Source of the DNA: Allomuricauda sp. F6463D
Lineage (GTDB): Bacteria > Bacteroidota > Bacteroidia > Flavobacteriales > Flavobacteriaceae
Assembly (NCBI RefSeq): GCF_023015965.1
Contig: NZ_JALKAN010000001.1
Span: 1,448,160 to 1,512,159 of the forward strand
Direction: 5' to 3'
DNA length: 64,000 bases
The notes below the pieces were generated by a model. It worked only from the letters and a program-made list of their open reading frames with translations, had not been told where the DNA came from and did not search any database. A program made the translations under genes and the position numbers. Within the stretch, counting starts at the first letter, position 1, and each line of letters opens with the position of its first letter. This document shows, piece after piece, positions 35,620 to 44,206 of this stretch.

Positions 35620-36567
35620 CTATGCTTCAACCGATGCGGGAATACTCTCTTCCTCCTGTGGAGTGAACAGATCCTTCAAAGCTTGACAAATATTTACATA
35701 TTGAAAGGAAAAGCCTTCTTCTTCAATTTTTTTACTGCTTACCCGCTGACTTGCCAATACCAAAGTGGACATTTTACCCAAAAATACTTTTAAAAGAAAT
35801 GCTGGTATATTTGGCAACCATAATGGTCGTTCCATAAACTTTGCCACTTCTTTTGTCATTTTGGTATTAGTAACTGGATTCGGCGCTACACCATTATATA
35901 CTCCTTTGAGATTATTTTCTACGGCGAATACGAACATTTGCGCCAAATCGGCAATATGAATCCATGATTGCCATTGCTCACCACTGCCCAAAGGTGCACC
36001 TAGAAAATTTTTTATAGGAAGAGACATTTTGGGTAGAGCCCCACCATCATTGGACAACACCAAGCCTATTCTAATCTTAGCTACCTCTATATTCAATTTT
36101 TTAAAAGAATCTGCCTCGACCTCCCATCTTTGTACCACTTCTCCTAAGAACCCATCATCTATCTGCGTAGTGTTTTCATCATAATATTCGCTTTTGGAAT
36201 CGGGGTAAACACCTATGGCAGATGCGGAAATAAGGCATTCCACTTCTTTATTTTTAGATTGCTCCAAACCTTTCTTGAGGGTTCGCAAGCTGTTGACTCG
36301 ACTAGAAAGCACTTTTTTCCTATGATTTGGTGTCCACCGTTTTGCAATACTTGTTCCGGCCAAATTGATGATAGCCTGAACGTCTTCAAAACAGTCCAAG
36401 TCTATTTCCTCCTTTTTTGGGTCCCAATAGAACCCATTAAAATCTTCTGTGGAAGTTAGCTTCTTTTTGCTCGTGGTTAAATAATTTATAGGAATACCTT
36501 TTTGGTGCAGCACCTTTACAATGGCCTTACCAACTAATCCCGTAGCTCCTGTTATCAACACCTTCAT
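35620..36567 (-). CDS. TIGR01777-family epimerase (YfcH-like)
   Basis: 315 residues, SDR-type nucleotide-sugar epimerase fold with NAD(P) loop GATGLVGKA at 7-15, a modified catalytic area (SASAIGVYPDSKSEYYDE) and a C-terminal DUF1731 part (LPNIPAFLLKVFLGKMSTLV). Named after E. coli YfcH; substrate unknown. Stand-alone gene, closed by the hairpin at 35571-35593. Confidence 0.88.
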   Translation of the reverse strand: MKVLITGATGLVGKAIVKVLHQKGIPINYLTTSKKKLTSTEDFNGFYWDPKKEEIDLDCFEDVQAIINLAGTSIAKRWTPNHRKKVLSSRVNSLRTLKKGLEQSKNKEVECLISASAIGVYPDSKSEYYDENTTQIDDGFLGEVVQRWEVEADSFKKLNIEVAKIRIGLVLSNDGGALPKMSLPIKNFLGAPLGSGEQWQSWIHIADLAQMFVFAVENNLKGVYNGVAPNPVTNTKMTKEVAKFMERPLWLPNIPAFLLKVFLGKMSTLVLASQRVSSKKIEEEGFSFQYVNICQALKDLFTPQEEESIPASVEA

Positions 36568-36690
36568 ACTATCATTTTATGCAAATTTATAGGTTTAATC
36601 GACTGTTTATTAGGCCTTAATTTAGGTTTAACATATTTGTTTGATCTTTAGAACATTTTATGCACCAGAATCGCTGAACTTAACAAAAAG

Positions 36691-37362
36691 TTAGTAATTT
36701 TTAGGTTTTGTAGCCCTCAGCATTTCTCTTTTGCCAGGAGGTCCAGGTAATCTTTCCACAATAAAACCAACAGCTTGCATAGATCTTCGTACACTTCCTT
36801 TTGCAGAATATGTGACCAAAACCCCTCCTTCTTTTAAGACCTGGTACATCTTTAAAAATATATTCTCGGTCCAAAGTTCGGGTTGCACCCTTGCCCCGAA
36901 AGCATCAAAATAAATAAGATTGAAAAGGTTCTGCTGATCAATATCTTTGAAGTCCTTTTTTTGTTTTAGAAGCGAAAATTGAGAAGTCAAGGATACAGCT
37001 TCTTCCCATGCAACTCTATGCATGTTTAAGAATATGGATTCCTTAGCTTCGACTCCCAACTGTGTGCAATAGTCCAATTCTTTGACTTCCTCAATGGAAA
37101 CCGGAAACGCTTCAACACCAACATAGTCAATGCTCAACTGTTGTTTTGGGGCCTCCAATAAAGTAATCAGTGCATTGAGCCCTGTACCAAACCCTATTTC
37201 CAAAAGTTTTATGTGTTCATTTTGAAATAAACGAAGACCATGTTCAATAAAAACATGATAAGCCTCTTGGACGGCTCCGTGTTTGGAATGGTACTGTTCA
37301 TCCCAATCAGCTATTTGAATGGTTTTGGAACCATCACCAGTTGTAATAATTTTCCGCTTCAA
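36691..37362 (-). CDS. mnmD: tRNA U34 methyltransferase MnmD-like
   Basis: 223 residues. SAM-binding fold with LLEIGFGTGLNALITL, then FDAFGARVQPELWTENIFLK and the closing GPPGKREMLRA. It makes the methyl step on 5-aminomethyl-2-thiouridine at the tRNA wobble base. In E. coli this is the first half of MnmC; here the FAD half is absent, as in other MnmD. Overlaps the DUF4920 gene upstream by 4 bases. Confidence 0.9.
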   Translation of the reverse strand: MKRKIITTGDGSKTIQIADWDEQYHSKHGAVQEAYHVFIEHGLRLFQNEHIKLLEIGFGTGLNALITLLEAPKQQLSIDYVGVEAFPVSIEEVKELDYCTQLGVEAKESIFLNMHRVAWEEAVSLTSQFSLLKQKKDFKDIDQQNLFNLIYFDAFGARVQPELWTENIFLKMYQVLKEGGVLVTYSAKGSVRRSMQAVGFIVERLPGPPGKREMLRATKPKNY

Positions 37363-37835
37363 GGTTGGTTTGCAATCAGCACCCCATCAGCTTCGAACCG
37401 AAGTGTTTTTTTGGGGTCGGTTATCTGTGCCAGCTCATCCTCAGAAGCACCTTCATCCTCTGCGTAATGCCTTTGATCCTCCACAGACATTTCTTCCAAG
37501 AAAGCTGCACCGTTCATCACAACTTTTTTACCTGCGGCATCTTTGGGCACAAAAAAGGCATAATCTTTAAAACGAACAAAAACCTCATCATCGGATGCCA
37601 GTTTTACCTTCATCCAGCATCCTTTATTCTGACAAACTTCCTTAATCTCACCGATCATTTGTGTCTGTAATGAATCTGTAGCAGAGATTTGTTCAAAAGG
37701 TTCGGATGTTTTTGCTGCTTTGCTGGAAACTTGGAATTCTTGTCCAAAATAATCCCCCTGAATGGTTTCCTGTTTGCACGAAACCAATAGCGTTCCTAAT
37801 AAAAATAAAGCGGTAATTGTGTTAAAAACTTTCAT
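37359..37835 (-). CDS. DUF4920 lipoprotein
   Basis: 158 residues from ATG 37835 (the frame extends 4 codons). Lipoprotein signal with lipobox LLVSC, then a DUF4920 OB-like domain (TQMIGEIKEVCQNKGCWMKV, DDEVFVRFKDYAFFVPKD, KKVVMNGAAF). The KGCW motif may hold a ligand or a redox cysteine. Function unknown. Translationally coupled to mnmD by ATGA-type overlap. Confidence 0.87.
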   Translation of the reverse strand: MKVFNTITALFLLGTLLVSCKQETIQGDYFGQEFQVSSKAAKTSEPFEQISATDSLQTQMIGEIKEVCQNKGCWMKVKLASDDEVFVRFKDYAFFVPKDAAGKKVVMNGAAFLEEMSVEDQRHYAEDEGASEDELAQITDPKKTLRFEADGVLIANQP

Positions 37836-37876
37836 TTTTGATAACATTTAAGTAAATGTAGATTAAGTATAATATT

Positions 37877-37884
37877 TAGATTTG
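37877..37884 (+). promoter_or_regulatory. -7 element of ilvE
   Basis: TAGATTTG, exact TAnnTTTG, 57 bases before the ATG. No TTG at the right distance. Confidence 0.4.
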
Positions 37885-37941
37885 TGAAACGTCCAAAACT
37901 AACAATAAATAGCTAATTTTAACACGATAAATGTAAGTGAT

Positions 37942-39012
37942 ATGGAAACAGCTGCTAACAAAATTACTATAGAAAAGGCGAAATACTCAAAAATCCAAGA
38001 TGTTGATTTTGACAACCTTTCGTTTGGAAGTGTCTATACCGACCACATGTTGGTCTGTGATTATAAAGATGGTAAATGGAGTGCTCCAAAAGTGGTTCCT
38101 TACCAACCTATCTGCCTTGATCCTTCAGCCAAAATTTTCCACTATGGCCAATCTATTTTTGAAGGTATGAAAGCCTATAAGGACGAAAATGGAAAAGTGT
38201 GGCTATTTAGACCTTTGGAAAACTGTAAACGATTGAACAAATCTGCTCAAAGGTTGGCAATTCCAGAAATACCGGAAGCTTATTTTATGGAAGGACTAAA
38301 TGCACTTATCAAAGTAGAAAGTGATTGGATACCGCAAAATTCCGGTAGTTCCTTATATATTAGACCTTTTGTTTTTGCCTCAGGAAACGGATTCCATGCC
38401 TCTCCAGCAGATGAATATAAATTTATTATCTCTTGCGCGCCATCGGGAGCATATTTTTCTGGCAAGGTAAAAGTGTTGATAGAAGAAACTTATTCCAGAG
38501 CTGCCAACGGCGGTGTTGGTTATGCAAAAGCCGGAGGCAACTACGCAGGGCAATTTTACCCAACGCAGTTAGCGACAGAAAAAGGATATCAACAAGTCAT
38601 TTGGACCGATGACAACACACACGAATTCATCGAGGAAGCTGGTGCCATGAATGTTTTTGTTCGTATAAACAATACATTGATGACCGCTCCAACAAGTGAC
38701 CGTATATTGAACGGAATCACTAGAAAAAGTATTCTGGATATCGCCAAAGATGAAGGCATTGATGTTGAGGTCCGTAAAATTTCGGTCCATGAATTGGTAA
38801 AAGCGGCAGAAAACGGATCCTTGAAAGAAATGTTCGGTGCCGGTACCGCTGCCGTAATATCACCTATTTCAGGTTTTGGGTATCATGGAAAGGATTATGA
38901 GCTACCCGACTTAGATAACAGTTATGCTGCGTTATTAAAGAAAAGAATCACCGATATTCAATATAATCGTGCAGAAGATAAATTTGGATGGCGATACGAA
39001 CTTGTTCAATAA
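37942..39012 (+). CDS. ilvE: Branched-chain amino-acid aminotransferase
   Basis: PLP enzyme of fold type IV, last step of valine, leucine and isoleucine synthesis and first of their breakdown. 356 residues of the longer type found in many bacteria and eukaryotes. Seen: FHYGQSIFEGMKAYKDENGK, SLYIRPFVFASG, YAKAGGNYAG with the PLP lysine, EEAGAMNVFV, and FGAGTAAVISPI. Followed at once by a bidirectional terminator shared with the MazG-like gene. Confidence 0.96.
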   Translation: METAANKITIEKAKYSKIQDVDFDNLSFGSVYTDHMLVCDYKDGKWSAPKVVPYQPICLDPSAKIFHYGQSIFEGMKAYKDENGKVWLFRPLENCKRLNKSAQRLAIPEIPEAYFMEGLNALIKVESDWIPQNSGSSLYIRPFVFASGNGFHASPADEYKFIISCAPSGAYFSGKVKVLIEETYSRAANGGVGYAKAGGNYAGQFYPTQLATEKGYQQVIWTDDNTHEFIEEAGAMNVFVRINNTLMTAPTSDRILNGITRKSILDIAKDEGIDVEVRKISVHELVKAAENGSLKEMFGAGTAAVISPISGFGYHGKDYELPDLDNSYAALLKKRITDIQYNRAEDKFGWRYELVQ

Positions 39013-39042
39013 AAAAAGACGCCGATCGGCGTCTTTTTTTTA
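39011..39042. terminator. Shared terminator of ilvE and the MazG-like gene
   Basis: Perfect palindrome with stem GACGCC/GGCGTC around GATC, flanked by A7 and T8. Works from both sides; each gene stops at its edge. Confidence 0.92.
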
Positions 39043-39426
39043 TTTATCAATGATTGTTTGTATATCCGGTTTAAAATAATTTGGGCCTTTCAATACTTTC
39101 CCATCTTCACGATAAATCGGTTTTCCATCTGCCCCCAATTTACTCATATTGCTACGCTGTATCTCTTCAAATACCTCTTCTATCTTATATTGCATACCGT
39201 GTTCCAATATGGTTCCGCACAAAATATAAAGCATATCCCCCAAGGCATCTGCCACTTCAACCAAATCATTTTCGTTGGCTGCCTCTAAATATTCTCGGTT
39301 CTCTTCATCCATCAAATTAAAACGAAGATTGTTTTTTTCCTTTCCAAGGTTTGCTACGGGCCTATGTGAAACGCCCAAACCAAAAGAATTGTGGAAAACT
39401 TCCACGGCTTTTATTTTACTTTCCAT
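39040..39426 (-). CDS. MazG-like nucleotide pyrophosphohydrolase
   Basis: 128 residues in the MazG/HisE-like all-alpha fold. Magnesium-binding acidic patch: EENREYLEAANENDLVEVAD then ALGDMLYILCGTI (ExxE...ExxD pattern). Homologues hydrolyse non-canonical or excess nucleoside triphosphates or are phage-derived; here it is a lone chromosomal gene. The C-terminal part (GADGKPIYREDGKVLKGPNY) is found in the phosphoribosyl-ATP pyrophosphohydrolase-like group. Confidence 0.85.
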   Translation of the reverse strand: MESKIKAVEVFHNSFGLGVSHRPVANLGKEKNNLRFNLMDEENREYLEAANENDLVEVADALGDMLYILCGTILEHGMQYKIEEVFEEIQRSNMSKLGADGKPIYREDGKVLKGPNYFKPDIQTIIDK

Positions 39427-39465
39427 TACACTTATTTGATTTAGCTTTGCATAAAAATATAAAAT

Positions 39466-39654
39466 ATGTTCAGTACGGGACAGATAATTTTTGCCACGCT
39501 ATTTTTCATCGTCTTTGCAGTGTTCATCACTTTATCTTATCGAAAGGATAAAAAACTGCACAAAAAAAATTACAAAGGCACTGCTTGGGTTCTCTTTTTC
39601 TTTTTGATGTTTATAGTTATCCTCTTCTTTATCAAATACTTCCTTAAAAATTAA
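39466..39654 (+). CDS. Small two-helix membrane protein
   Basis: 62 residues: helix (QIIFATLFFIVFAVFITLSY), a basic loop (RKDKKLHKKNYKG), then a second helix (VLFFFLMFIVILFFIKYFL). It looks like a conserved unnamed flavobacterial protein. The basic loop predicts that both ends face outward. Divergent from the MazG-like gene. Not a member of the microprotein family that follows; it lacks the FF..N..SVN core. Confidence 0.7.
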   Translation: MFSTGQIIFATLFFIVFAVFITLSYRKDKKLHKKNYKGTAWVLFFFLMFIVILFFIKYFLKN

Positions 39655-39735
39655 CAGCTAAATTGTATATACCACAAAAATCCTTCTTTTCACAACAATA
39701 GAAGGTGCTCAATTTCGTTTTTATAGGAAAACTCA

Positions 39736-39743
39736 TACTTTTG
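39736..39743 (+). promoter_or_regulatory. -7 element of the third microprotein gene
   Basis: TACTTTTG, exact TAnnTTTG, 28 bases before the ATG at 39772. It could also drive fluC. Confidence 0.5.
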
Positions 39744-39771
39744 TATAACTTTAATTTAGCACCCAACCTAG

Positions 39772-39951
39772 ATGACCGTATTTTTTAGCATACTTTTCGT
39801 TCTTCTTACAATCAACGCCATTTTGTTGATTTTCAGTGTTAATGGCGCTAAAGAAAGATTATTAAAACCGATTAAAAAGTTATCGGAAATTACTTCCACC
39901 AAAATACTACCCCACGAAGCGGTTCAAACCGAATACAAAGAAGCTGTTTAG
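39772..39951 (+). CDS. Single-helix membrane microprotein, copy 3 with tail (59 aa)
   Basis: Starts MTVFFSILFVLLTIN, AILLIFSVNGAK, the same core as the copies at 17050 and 17206, then about 30 extra soluble residues (ERLLKPIKKLSEITSTKILP, HEAVQTEYKEAV). The stop is 16 bases before fluC, with a -7 element in front, so the two are probably cotranscribed. Not found by simple length filters. Function unknown. Confidence 0.68.
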   Translation: MTVFFSILFVLLTINAILLIFSVNGAKERLLKPIKKLSEITSTKILPHEAVQTEYKEAV

Positions 39952-39967
39952 TTTGTACCTTTAAGGC

Positions 39968-40342
39968 ATGAAACAGGCCTTACTTGTTTTTTTGGGTGGA
40001 GGATTTGGAAGCGTCCTACGTTATATAATAACCAAACCTTTAAACCCGCTTTTTCAAAATTTCTTCCTAGGTACCTTTATTGTGAACATCGTCGGATGTT
40101 TGTTAATTGGTCTTTTTTTAGGTATTTCCGCAAAAGGCAATTTGCTCTCTTACAACAGCACGTTATTCTTAGCTACAGGTTTTTGTGGAGGGTTCACCAC
40201 ATTTTCCGCATTTGCATTTGAAAAACACTCTTTTTTAAAAAATGGAGATCTTCTCAATTTAGCTATTTACATGACCTCCAGCATTGTTATAGGAGTTTTA
40301 GCAGTCATTTTTGGATTATGGTTAGCTAAGTACTTCCAATAG
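39968..40342 (+). CDS. fluC: Fluoride channel FluC (CrcB)
   Basis: 124 residues, four membrane helices. Family marks: GGGFGSVLRYI at the start, VNIVGCLLIGLFLG, and GFCGGFTTFSAFAFE with the phenylalanine/threonine pore track. It lets fluoride leave the cell as a dual-topology dimer. No fluoride riboswitch fold was seen before it. Follows the microprotein gene. Confidence 0.93.
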   Translation: MKQALLVFLGGGFGSVLRYIITKPLNPLFQNFFLGTFIVNIVGCLLIGLFLGISAKGNLLSYNSTLFLATGFCGGFTTFSAFAFEKHSFLKNGDLLNLAIYMTSSIVIGVLAVIFGLWLAKYFQ

Positions 40343-40490
40343 TTATAGATTGCGTTTTTTTAGTTAAATTTTGTTAAAAAACTATATAATCATATTGTTT
40401 AAGTCTTTTTTTTGAAAAGATTTAAATAAAATCCACCTATCAATGAAATAAAATCAACAAATAACCAATAAAACATCATTTATAATTCAA

Positions 40491-40520
40491 TACCCCTAAA
40501 ATTTTAGGGGTATTTTTTTT
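40491..40520 (+). terminator. Palindromic terminator upstream of glnB
   Basis: TACCCCTAAAA / TTTTAGGGGTA, perfect, followed by eight T. It lies about 150 bases after fluC and 90 before glnB, so it may close the fluC transcript. Nothing else is seen in 40343-40490. Confidence 0.75.
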
Positions 40521-40579
40521 ATACTCATAAATATTGCTTCACAACCCCCTAATTTATAACCACATATGACTAATTCTTA

Positions 40580-40587
40580 TATATTTG
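40580..40587 (+). promoter_or_regulatory. -7 element of glnB-amt
   Basis: TATATTTG, exact consensus, 22 bases before the ATG. I see no sigma54 -24/-12 pair in this gap. Confidence 0.5.
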
Positions 40588-40609
40588 GCTCATAAATTAA
40601 CTATTTATT

Positions 40610-40948
40610 ATGAAAAAAGTCGAGGCAATTATTAGAAAATCCAAATTTGATGAGGTGAAAAAAGCACTACATCAAATTGAGGTCAATTTCTTTAGTTACT
40701 GGGATGTAACTGGAGTTGGAAATGAAAAACAAGGACATGTTTATCGTGGGGTGTCGTATAGCACTAGCGATATACAGCGAAGGTATTTGGTTATCGTTGT
40801 TAGCGATGACTTTCTGGAAAAAACCGTAAACGTTTTATTGGACACGGCCAGTACAGGCAGTGTGGGCGATGGAAAAATTTTCATCTCCGACATTATCGAG
40901 GGGTACAGGATCAGAACCAAAGAAAGCGGTAGCGCAGGAATCAACTAA
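40610..40948 (+). CDS. glnB: P-II family nitrogen regulator
   Basis: Trimeric sensor of ATP/ADP and 2-oxoglutarate; beside amt it acts as GlnK and plugs the ammonium channel when nitrogen is plentiful. 112 residues: MKKVEAIIRKSKFDEVKKAL, T-loop with GHVYRGVSY (Tyr45 and Tyr50), C-terminal TGSVGDGKIFISDIIEGYRI with the nucleotide motif. The T-loop is divergent from the usual KGHTEIYRG, so covalent control is uncertain. Twenty-five bases upstream of amt. Confidence 0.93.
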   Translation: MKKVEAIIRKSKFDEVKKALHQIEVNFFSYWDVTGVGNEKQGHVYRGVSYSTSDIQRRYLVIVVSDDFLEKTVNVLLDTASTGSVGDGKIFISDIIEGYRIRTKESGSAGIN

Positions 40949-40973
40949 CATTAATAGCCAAAAAACTTAGATT

Positions 40974-42254
40974 ATGATTGTACAAGAACAAGAAGCGATA
41001 GAAAAAGCCATTGAAGCCATTAACGGTGATATGGCAGCACTGTGGATTACCATAGCCGCTATTTTAGTGTTTTTTATGCAGGCCGGTTTTACACTAGTGG
41101 AAATAGGATTTACCCGAAGTAAGAACAGTGGTAATATTATAATGAAGAACGTAATGGATTTAGCAGTTGGCTCCATTATGTTTTGGGCCGTAGGATATGG
41201 CATTATGTATGGTAGTGACTTAGTCGGTGGAGGATTTTTCAGATCAAGTCCAACGGATCAAGGGTATTTCTTTTTTAGTGCAGATGATTGGTACAACCTG
41301 TTTTTCCAAACAGTGTTTTGTGCTACTGCTGCAACCATTGTATCTGGAGCTATTGCTGGAAGAACCAAATTCTCAACATATTTGATTTTCTCCGCTATAC
41401 TCACAACTTTGATTTATCCTATATCAGGTAGCTGGTACTGGCCGTTTGATGATGACGCATGGTTAAACACTGCAGGCTTTGTTGATTTTGCAGGTTCATC
41501 GGTAGTGCACGCCGTAGGTGGCTCCGCCGCATTGGTGGCCGCTATTTTGGTAGGACCAAGAATTGGCAAATACGTAGATGGAAAAGCGCAAGCAATACCA
41601 GGTCACAACATGGCTTTTGGAGCTTTGGGTGTATTGATTCTTTGGCTAGGATGGTTTGGCTTTAACGGTGGCTCTCAATTAGCTTGGGGAGGAGACGATA
41701 CCATTGGAGCTACCGCCGTTATCATAAACACTAACCTTGCTGCCGCCATTGGTGCCATTGCCGCACTTTTCTTTACTTGGGCCAGATACGGTAAGGCAGA
41801 TATTTCCATGACCCTGAACGGGGCTTTGGCTGGTTTAGTAGGTATTACCGCTGGATGTGGTTCAGTAAACGCATGGGGAGCTCTTGTCATTGGTTTATTA
41901 TGTGGATTTGTAGTAGTATTATCCATTGAGTTTATAGATAAAAAACTTAAGATAGACGACCCGGTAGGTGCCATATCCGTTCATGGAGTATGTGGTTTCT
42001 TGGGAACTGTACTTATCGGAATATTTGCACTAGACGGTGGATTATTGTACGGCGGTAGCGGAAAACTTCTATGGGTTCAGACCTATGGATCGTTGGCCTA
42101 CATTATTTGGGCAGCTGTTGCCTCCTTTATAGTCCTTTTCATTTTAAAGAAGACTATTGGACTGCGTGTTTCTGAAGAGGAAGAAACCGATGGTTTGGAC
42201 ATACACGAACATGGTGTGGAAGCATATCCAGAACATATAACTCAGGACAAATAG
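40974..42254 (+). CDS. amt: Ammonium transporter
   Basis: 426 residues with 11 hydrophobic helices. The twin-histidine pore is visible (SSVVHAVGGSAALVAA and ISVHGVCGFLG), plus AALWITIAAILVFFMQAGFT at the start and GWFGFNGGSQ. It takes up ammonium across the inner membrane and is gated by the P-II protein encoded just upstream. The acidic cytoplasmic tail (EEEETDGLDIHEHGVEAYPE) is longer than in E. coli. Confidence 0.96.
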   Translation: MIVQEQEAIEKAIEAINGDMAALWITIAAILVFFMQAGFTLVEIGFTRSKNSGNIIMKNVMDLAVGSIMFWAVGYGIMYGSDLVGGGFFRSSPTDQGYFFFSADDWYNLFFQTVFCATAATIVSGAIAGRTKFSTYLIFSAILTTLIYPISGSWYWPFDDDAWLNTAGFVDFAGSSVVHAVGGSAALVAAILVGPRIGKYVDGKAQAIPGHNMAFGALGVLILWLGWFGFNGGSQLAWGGDDTIGATAVIINTNLAAAIGAIAALFFTWARYGKADISMTLNGALAGLVGITAGCGSVNAWGALVIGLLCGFVVVLSIEFIDKKLKIDDPVGAISVHGVCGFLGTVLIGIFALDGGLLYGGSGKLLWVQTYGSLAYIIWAAVASFIVLFILKKTIGLRVSEEEETDGLDIHEHGVEAYPEHITQDK

Positions 42255-42285
42255 TCCCAAACTCACATTAAATACTGAAAAAGGA

Positions 42286-42313
42286 AACGGAGCGTTCTGC
42301 CAAACGCTCCGTT
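42286..42313 (+). terminator. Hairpin between amt and the porin gene
   Basis: AACGGAGCGTT / AACGCTCCGTT, 11-bp stem with a 6-base loop, without a T-run. More likely a partial stop or 3'-end stabiliser than a full terminator. Confidence 0.6.
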
Positions 42314-42391
42314 GAATAACCTTTTCAATCAAACTCACAATTAAACAACTAACTGTCCTTCGCAAAAAGGGCAACTTAAAATGATTATGAT

Positions 42392-43450
42392 ATGAAAACG
42401 ATTATGAATACAAATTTCGGAAAATTTTTGACCATCGCCATAATTTCAATGCTAACATTTTCCGTTTCTGCGCAAGATGAAGATACAGCTCCAAAGTTTA
42501 GCATTAGCGGAACCGTAGATGCTTATTACCGTGCAAATATAACCGCCCCTAACGATGAAGAGGCTATAGCCCCAGGATCATCTTTTGCCAACCTTCCCGG
42601 ATTCTCTTTGGGTATGGCAAATGTAATAGCCGCTTACGAGGGTGAGAAAGTCGGTTTCGTAGCCGATTTGGTTTTTGGACCACGTGGTACAGATGCCATT
42701 TTCGCATCACCTATGTACTCGTCCACCGGTAATATTGTTAATCAGCTGTACGTTTATTGGAGTGTTAGTGAAGATGTCACCCTTACATTTGGTAACTTTA
42801 ATACGTTTCTAGGGTATGAGGTAATTTCTCCAGCTGCTAACTTTAACTACAGTACTTCTTACTTATTTTCTTATGGACCATTTAGCCACACAGGTTTAAA
42901 GGCTGATTTTGATTTAGGTAACGATTGGTCGGCCATGGTTGCTGTTATGAACCCAACGGATTTGACCGAGTTCAATCCAACTGGAGATTATGCTGTTGGT
43001 GCTCAATTGGGATATTCCGGACAATTCTTGAACTTCTTGTACAGTCAAGGTGGTTTTGAAGTTGACTATACTGGTGGATTTGATCTTTCCGACGAATTCT
43101 TTTTGGGCATAAACGCTGCTCATTTTAGTGCAGAAGACAATGGCGGTTCTTTTACCGGCGCTGCTTTGTATCCGCAATATGCAGTTTCTGATACTTTTAG
43201 CCTAGGACTTAGAGGTGAATACTTTATGACAGGTGACTTCTTCGGTGATTCTGCAAGCATTGGTTCTGATGCTGATGGTGATGGAAGCGTTTTGGCCCTG
43301 ACTTTAACAGGAAGTGCTACCATTGGAAATTTGATTCTTAAGCCAGAAATTAGATTGGATAGCTCTGCAGAAGATGCGTTTATCGACACTGATTTGGCCC
43401 CAACATCTAGTTTGGCCTCTGTGTTGTTCGCGGCCATTTATTCTTTCTAA
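42392..43450 (+). CDS. Outer-membrane beta-barrel porin next to amt
   Basis: 352 residues with a signal peptide ending TFSVSAQ, then amphipathic strands to the C-terminal VLFAAIYSF. Strands such as FSISGTVDAYYRANI and GMANVIAAYEGEKVGFVADL and the length fit the BBP2 (OmpL-like, PF07642) porins of Bacteroidota. Its place after glnB-amt suggests it admits ammonium or small nitrogen compounds, which is inference. ATG 42404 is an alternative start. Confidence 0.8.
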   Translation: MKTIMNTNFGKFLTIAIISMLTFSVSAQDEDTAPKFSISGTVDAYYRANITAPNDEEAIAPGSSFANLPGFSLGMANVIAAYEGEKVGFVADLVFGPRGTDAIFASPMYSSTGNIVNQLYVYWSVSEDVTLTFGNFNTFLGYEVISPAANFNYSTSYLFSYGPFSHTGLKADFDLGNDWSAMVAVMNPTDLTEFNPTGDYAVGAQLGYSGQFLNFLYSQGGFEVDYTGGFDLSDEFFLGINAAHFSAEDNGGSFTGAALYPQYAVSDTFSLGLRGEYFMTGDFFGDSASIGSDADGDGSVLALTLTGSATIGNLILKPEIRLDSSAEDAFIDTDLAPTSSLASVLFAAIYSF

Positions 43451-43472
43451 CCAACCTAGAAATAATAATATG

Positions 43473-43507
43473 AAAAGCCTTGTTCGAATAAGTTCAAGGC
43501 TTTTTTT
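43473..43507 (+). terminator. Porin terminator
   Basis: AAAAGCCTTG (43473-43482) and CAAGGCTTTT (43495-43504), then more T; 22 bases after the stop. It may also serve the convergent gene. Confidence 0.85.
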
Positions 43508-44144
43508 AATCCATTATAAAATTTTTCATTCCTGCTCTCACATTAGTTCTCAAATAATTTTGCCTTGGCACTAGAGGGCAGGAATACTTTTTATTGTATA
43601 CACAGTAAGGGTTATATGCCTTATTGAAATCAATGATCAAAGTTTCGCCTTCTGGAATGGATAAATCAATATAACGACCTCCACCATAAGTTTCTACCCC
43701 GTTGGTATTATCCAGAAAAGGTAAAAATAAATAATCTACAAACTCTTCTTCTTCAATCAAGTCTAGACTCTGGTACACCTCCAATTGATATTTAGTTTCA
43801 TTTAGAGTGAAATGCGCTATTCCGTAAACCACTTCCTGAGTCTGCAGGTCCGTAGTTGAAGGCATAAAAAATGGTTTCGCATCGGGAGTGCGCTCAAACC
43901 TAGCTTTCACCACAAAAGTAGTGTCCGGCTCGAAAAAGTCGAGCCCTTCAAAATCTTTTCTATACTTATCAGGCAACGGTGATGTATCAGGATCTTTGAA
44001 ACTTTCGTTCTGCCGCTTTTGATATTTAAGTATATCTGCCACCAAGTCGGAATCTGCGTTGGCCACTTCTTCTTGGTCATGGTACTTTTTACCTTGACCA
44101 CAGGCCATTAAAAATAATGCCGAAAGTAAAATAGCATATTTCAT
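43506..44144 (-). CDS. DUF1684 lipoprotein
   Basis: 212 residues from ATG 44144; the longer frame adds 6 codons. Lipoprotein signal MKYAILLSALFLMAC. DUF1684 marks: LFLPFLDNTNGVETYGGGRY, IDFNKAYNPYCVYNKKYSCP and the closing NVRAGMKNF. A structural role is unknown; family members often sit in the periplasm. Convergent with the porin gene. Confidence 0.88.
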   Translation of the reverse strand: MKYAILLSALFLMACGQGKKYHDQEEVANADSDLVADILKYQKRQNESFKDPDTSPLPDKYRKDFEGLDFFEPDTTFVVKARFERTPDAKPFFMPSTTDLQTQEVVYGIAHFTLNETKYQLEVYQSLDLIEEEEFVDYLFLPFLDNTNGVETYGGGRYIDLSIPEGETLIIDFNKAYNPYCVYNKKYSCPLVPRQNYLRTNVRAGMKNFIMD

Positions 44145-44206
44145 TTTGAGAAATTTGTACAAAAATACAGCTTAAAACTGGGAAGGGATTATATCTTGAT
44201 TACCAA

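Noticed and set aside
39655-39967. Fluoride riboswitch before fluC
   Set aside because: No matching pseudoknot sequence seen; the space holds the microprotein gene.
40343-40609. Sigma54 promoter before glnB-amt
   Set aside because: A TTGGC is present, but no GC at the required -12 distance; a standard TATATTTG fits better.
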